Shown piece by piece: positions 50,114-53,060 of a DNA stretch of 53,060 bases (the stretch's first letter is position 1; each line of letters begins with the position of its first letter). Both the position numbers and the translations under genes were made by a program. The DNA lies in NCBI GenBank assembly GCA_946999045.1, contig CAMQBR010000013.1:1-53060 (forward strand). The letters are read 5' to 3'. The stretch is from an uncultured Prevotella sp. Its GTDB lineage: Bacteria; Bacteroidota; Bacteroidia; Bacteroidales; Bacteroidaceae. The notes under the pieces were generated by a model. It searched no databases and was not told the DNA's origin. It was given only the letters and a program-made list of their open reading frames with translations.

Positions 50114-50830
50114 TTACTTTCTATTTCCCAATATTCTCAGTAAATATAAAAAAAGATTGATAAAATCAAGATACAACGTCAACGCACCTAACAAGGCAAC
50201 CTTTTGCGAACCTTCACCCATATCAGGTTGTATGGCGAGTATACGTTTAATCTTTTGTGTATCGTATGCAGTAAGCCCTACAAAAAGCAGTACACCAATA
50301 TAACTAATAATTAGGTTAAACCCTGTACTTCGTATTAAGAATACATTAACCAATGTCGCAATAATTAGCCCGAAGAGAGCCATATACAATAATTTACCCC
50401 ATGATGATAAATCGCTTTTGGTAAAATATCCATACGCTGCCATCACACCAAATGTTGCAGCAGTGATAAAAAATACGCTGACAATTGAGGCTTCTGAATA
50501 AACTGCGAATATAAGCGATAGCGTTATGCCATTTAATATGGAGTAAAAGGTAAAAAGGAATGTGGCTGTAGTGATAGATATTTTGTTAATGGCAGCCGAC
50601 ACACCCCATACCAAAGCTAATTCTGCAATGATAAGTCCAAAGAAAATGAATTTGCTGTTAAGTATCATCAGCTTTAAGCTTTCTGATGTTGCCACACCGT
50701 ATGCAGTAATACCAGTAATAATCAAGGCTAATGTCATCCATACATATACTTTGCGCATTAAGACAGGGAATGCTAATGAGGAGTAACCTTCTTGCTCGTT
50801 AATGAGTCTGTCTAAATCTTTTATTTCCAT
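50114..50830 (-). CDS. Bax inhibitor-1/YccA-family membrane protein
   Basis: 238 residues with seven hydrophobic helices. Family marks include FPVLMRKVYVWMTLALIITG at the N-terminus (split across residues 22-41), the LLFVGLTAYDTQKIKRI block near the C-terminus (Asp of YDTQ belongs to the proposed pH-sensing di-aspartyl site) and LTLYLDFINLFLYLLRILG at the end. Relatives act as calcium leak channels or protease-associated factors (YbhL, YccA); the role here is unknown. It is probably co-transcribed with the DUF4923 lipoprotein. Confidence 0.92.
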   Translation of the reverse strand: MEIKDLDRLINEQEGYSSLAFPVLMRKVYVWMTLALIITGITAYGVATSESLKLMILNSKFIFFGLIIAELALVWGVSAAINKISITTATFLFTFYSILNGITLSLIFAVYSEASIVSVFFITAATFGVMAAYGYFTKSDLSSWGKLLYMALFGLIIATLVNVFLIRSTGFNLIISYIGVLLFVGLTAYDTQKIKRILAIQPDMGEGSQKVALLGALTLYLDFINLFLYLLRILGNRK

Positions 50831-50980
50831 AAAAATCCTGTAGTTTATTTTGATTGCTAAGGTATAATATTTATACTAATTGTGCAAATGTTATAATATT
50901 TTTTAGCTTTTTGTGTTATTTGTAGTGATAAAATAACAATATTATTTTAATTAGTAGGTCGTAGTTCGTTGATTTCTTTA

Positions 50981-50988
50981 TATATTTG
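50981..50988 (+). promoter_or_regulatory. Promoter -7 box of the GH20 gene
   Basis: TATATTTG fits TAnnTTTG, 52 bases before the ATG; the -33 element is unclear. Confidence 0.4.
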
Positions 50989-51040
50989 CAAGCGATAATA
51001 TAAAATACGAGATAAAACTTAATCTATTAAAACTACCTAA

Positions 51041-52867
51041 ATGTTTTATTTACAAACCAAAAAGAAATTATGGTATGCTTGTGCCTTATGCGTTTTATCG
51101 GTTGCAGAAACCATAGCGCAAAGTATTATTCCTACGCCCGTATTGCGTCATGATGGCAAACACTTTGTGAGTGTAAAAACGGTAGATACTCGTATTCAAC
51201 GACATATCAATTTGCCTGCAGAAGGGTATACTCTCTCTGTTCAAGGAAGCAAGGCGGTGATAAGAGCTAAGGATGCACAGGGGTTGGTGTGGGCTAAGGT
51301 TACACTTAAACAACTAACCTGTGCTGATGGAAGGGTGAAAGAAACTTTTATTACCGATTATCCTGCATTTAAGATGCGTGGCTTTATGCACGATACTGGA
51401 AGAAATTTTCGACCCATTGAGCAGTTGAAAAAAGAGCTTGATTTGTTTTCTTTCTATAAACTCAATGTGTTTCATTGGCATTTAACCGATCATCCTGCAT
51501 GGCGTATAGAGTGTAAAGCTTATCCACAACTCAATGATGCTAAGTATCAGCGCAAGGGTAGGGACGAAGGGAGGTTTTATACCTATGATGAAATACGTAA
51601 TATTTTTAATTATGCCAAGCAGCGAGGCATCACGGTTATTCCAGAAATTGATATGCCAGGGCATAGTCAGTATTTTAATAAAACTTTTGGTTTTGGTATG
51701 GATACGCCACAGGGTATGAAGGTGTTAAAAGATTGTTTAGACGAATTTTGCAACGAGATACCTAAACGAATGTGTCCTTATATCCATATTGGTTCTGATG
51801 AAATACATATCAAAAATCCAAAAGAATTTATGAGGTTTTGTGAAAGCACGATGCGAAAGCATGGCCGTGAAGTCATCGTATGGAAGCCTGGACTGGAAGG
51901 TTCGCCACAGGTTATTACACAAATTTGGTGTGATATAGATCAGTCGAAAGTATCGTTGGAGGCTTATCCGCATCGCTACATCGATTCTTATATGGGATAT
52001 TTAAATAAAGGTAATCCTATATTAAATGTATATCGCCTGCTCATGCACACACCTTGCAGTGTAAAGCGTGGTAGTGATAAGGCTTTGGGAGGCATCTTAT
52101 GTTTGTGGAATGATGTAAAGGTAGATGATAAATCGCTCCTTTTTCCACATAACGGTATGCCCCAAGCTCTTTTATCTTTTGCCGAACGCTTTTGGGGAGG
52201 AGGTGAGTGGACTGCAAAAGGTGCTAACATCGATTTGATACCAGCTCCACAAACACCTACATGGAAACGTTTGCGGGCTTTTGAAAAGAAAATGAGCGAG
52301 CACCAACAAAGATTCCTAAAAGATTGGGATGTACGTTGGATGCCTAATGTAGATATGCATTGGAAGGTGACATTGCCTGTTCGCCGGGGTACACCTGTCG
52401 ACTCATTGCGCTGGGTTGATGCGTGGGGTGGCGTAGTTGATATAAAGGCATTAGCTAAGCAGTATGGCATCAAGTTAGTATCTTCTATGGATTGTTGGAT
52501 GAAAACCATTGTCAAATGCCCTGTTGATACGGTTATACAGGCATGGGTGGGTTTTGAAACACCTCCACGTTCATCACGTATCTCTGACGGTATTGGTGCA
52601 CAAGGCGAATGGGAGTCGGGTGGTAGACTTTTTATAAATGGACATGAAGTATTACCTACTTTTTTTTGGAAAGAGCCAGGTAAATACAAGTATCACTACC
52701 AAACATGGGGGCAACTCGCTAATGAACAGCCTTACACCAATGAGCAATTATACTGGATGCGCCCACCTCTCCGCCTTTCGTTACATGCTGGCAGCAATGA
52801 GATCCTCCTTTTCTGTCCACGTATCTTTTCGCAAGAATCGTGGTTTGGCAGCTTTTTATATAAATAA
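51041..52867 (+). CDS. GH20 beta-N-acetylhexosaminidase
   Basis: Removes terminal GlcNAc or GalNAc from glycans such as mucin O-glycans, N-glycans or chitobiose, in the periplasm or at the surface. 608 residues: signal peptide (to about IAQS, 27), an N-terminal GH20b-like domain (about 28-105), then the (beta/alpha)8 barrel starting at DYPAFKMRGFMHDTGRNF. The catalytic pair is Asp-253/Glu-254 in HIGSDEIHI; HWHLTDHPAWR and IPEIDMPGHS are the other signatures. A C-terminal beta domain (about 430-608) ends the protein. It lacks neighbouring SusCD or other CAZyme genes. Confidence 0.93.
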   Translation: MFYLQTKKKLWYACALCVLSVAETIAQSIIPTPVLRHDGKHFVSVKTVDTRIQRHINLPAEGYTLSVQGSKAVIRAKDAQGLVWAKVTLKQLTCADGRVKETFITDYPAFKMRGFMHDTGRNFRPIEQLKKELDLFSFYKLNVFHWHLTDHPAWRIECKAYPQLNDAKYQRKGRDEGRFYTYDEIRNIFNYAKQRGITVIPEIDMPGHSQYFNKTFGFGMDTPQGMKVLKDCLDEFCNEIPKRMCPYIHIGSDEIHIKNPKEFMRFCESTMRKHGREVIVWKPGLEGSPQVITQIWCDIDQSKVSLEAYPHRYIDSYMGYLNKGNPILNVYRLLMHTPCSVKRGSDKALGGILCLWNDVKVDDKSLLFPHNGMPQALLSFAERFWGGGEWTAKGANIDLIPAPQTPTWKRLRAFEKKMSEHQQRFLKDWDVRWMPNVDMHWKVTLPVRRGTPVDSLRWVDAWGGVVDIKALAKQYGIKLVSSMDCWMKTIVKCPVDTVIQAWVGFETPPRSSRISDGIGAQGEWESGGRLFINGHEVLPTFFWKEPGKYKYHYQTWGQLANEQPYTNEQLYWMRPPLRLSLHAGSNEILLFCPRIFSQESWFGSFLYK

Positions 52868-53060
52868 AGATAAAAGAGTTTTGCCGAATTACAATATATA
52901 TATGTATATGTTGACAATCTATATTCCTCATCCTTGCGTTTTTTTTTCTGTAAGCTGTAGATTTTCATACCAATATTTTCAACCTTACTCGATAGTTTCC
53001 TAATTATTCCTTAATTCCGCAGTATTTTTTCTTGTGAGAAAATTTTATATGTTGAGGTGT
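52868..53060. other. Right-edge intergenic DNA
   Basis: AT-rich, with no gene, clear promoter or hairpin recognised. Confidence 0.4.

Overview
The window is chromosomal DNA of a Bacteroidales bacterium, most likely Prevotellaceae. The signs are an AT-rich composition, promoters of the Bacteroidetes type (TTTG or TTG, 18-20 bases, then TAnnTTTG), a fused SecDF, an SDR-type threonine dehydrogenase beside Kbl, an S46 dipeptidyl peptidase, DUF4923/DUF6242/DUF6089-type proteins, and the neighbours rpmH and efp. The genus is inference; the order is well supported. I see no transposase, integrase, phage gene, CRISPR array or defence island. The genes are ordinary core genes; the unusual content lies in the intergenic DNA.

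Layout. 0.3-5.3 kb (minus): periplasmic dipeptidyl peptidase, lipid-linked polysaccharide flippase, SpmA-SpmB-type membrane protein. 5.6-7.6 kb (plus): pyrE, a SRPBCC protein and a four-cysteine lipoprotein. 7.7-15.6 kb: BASS-type transporter, GH92 mannosidase, phosphoglycerate mutase, cysteine desulfidase-like protein and DsbD. 15.9-24.4 kb (minus): an envelope cluster running from a DUF6242-type lipoprotein through a DUF6089-type protein, uppS, bamA and three consecutive OmpH/Skp genes to murI. 25.4-31.2 kb: tRNA-Gln, HU, rhomboid protease, EEP-family hydrolase and SecDF. 31.6-36.7 kb (minus): lipoprotein, acyltransferase, ddl, rluD-type pseudouridine synthase and PASTA protein. 37.5-44 kb: a candidate small RNA, rpmH, efp, glycosyltransferase, radC, ZIP transporter, MIP18-type protein and lpxH. 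44-53 kb: sulfatase maturase, the divergent tdh/kbl threonine-catabolism pair, argR, thioesterase, DUF4923 lipoprotein, Bax-inhibitor-1 protein and a GH20 hexosaminidase.

Themes. Much of the window serves the envelope: precursor supply (UppS, MurI, Ddl), lipid A (LpxH), outer-membrane protein export and folding (SecDF, Skp x3, BamA), periplasmic disulfide reduction (DsbD) and glycan export. GH92, GH20 and the sulfatase maturase suggest growth on host N-glycans or mucin, though they are not clustered as a polysaccharide utilisation locus.

Noteworthy non-coding structure: (i) two arrays of four 22-bp palindromic units 32 kb apart, with related flanks; (ii) a MITE-like family with TTCTATAAATTA-type inverted termini, present as several full, short and partial copies; (iii) a nearly perfect 55-bp-arm inverted repeat after secDF; (iv) three further small dispersed repeat families; (v) a roughly 200-nt transcription unit with its own promoter and terminator and no convincing ORF, next to rpmH. 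No complete new system can be demonstrated from the sequence; items (i) and (v) are the best candidates for something undescribed.
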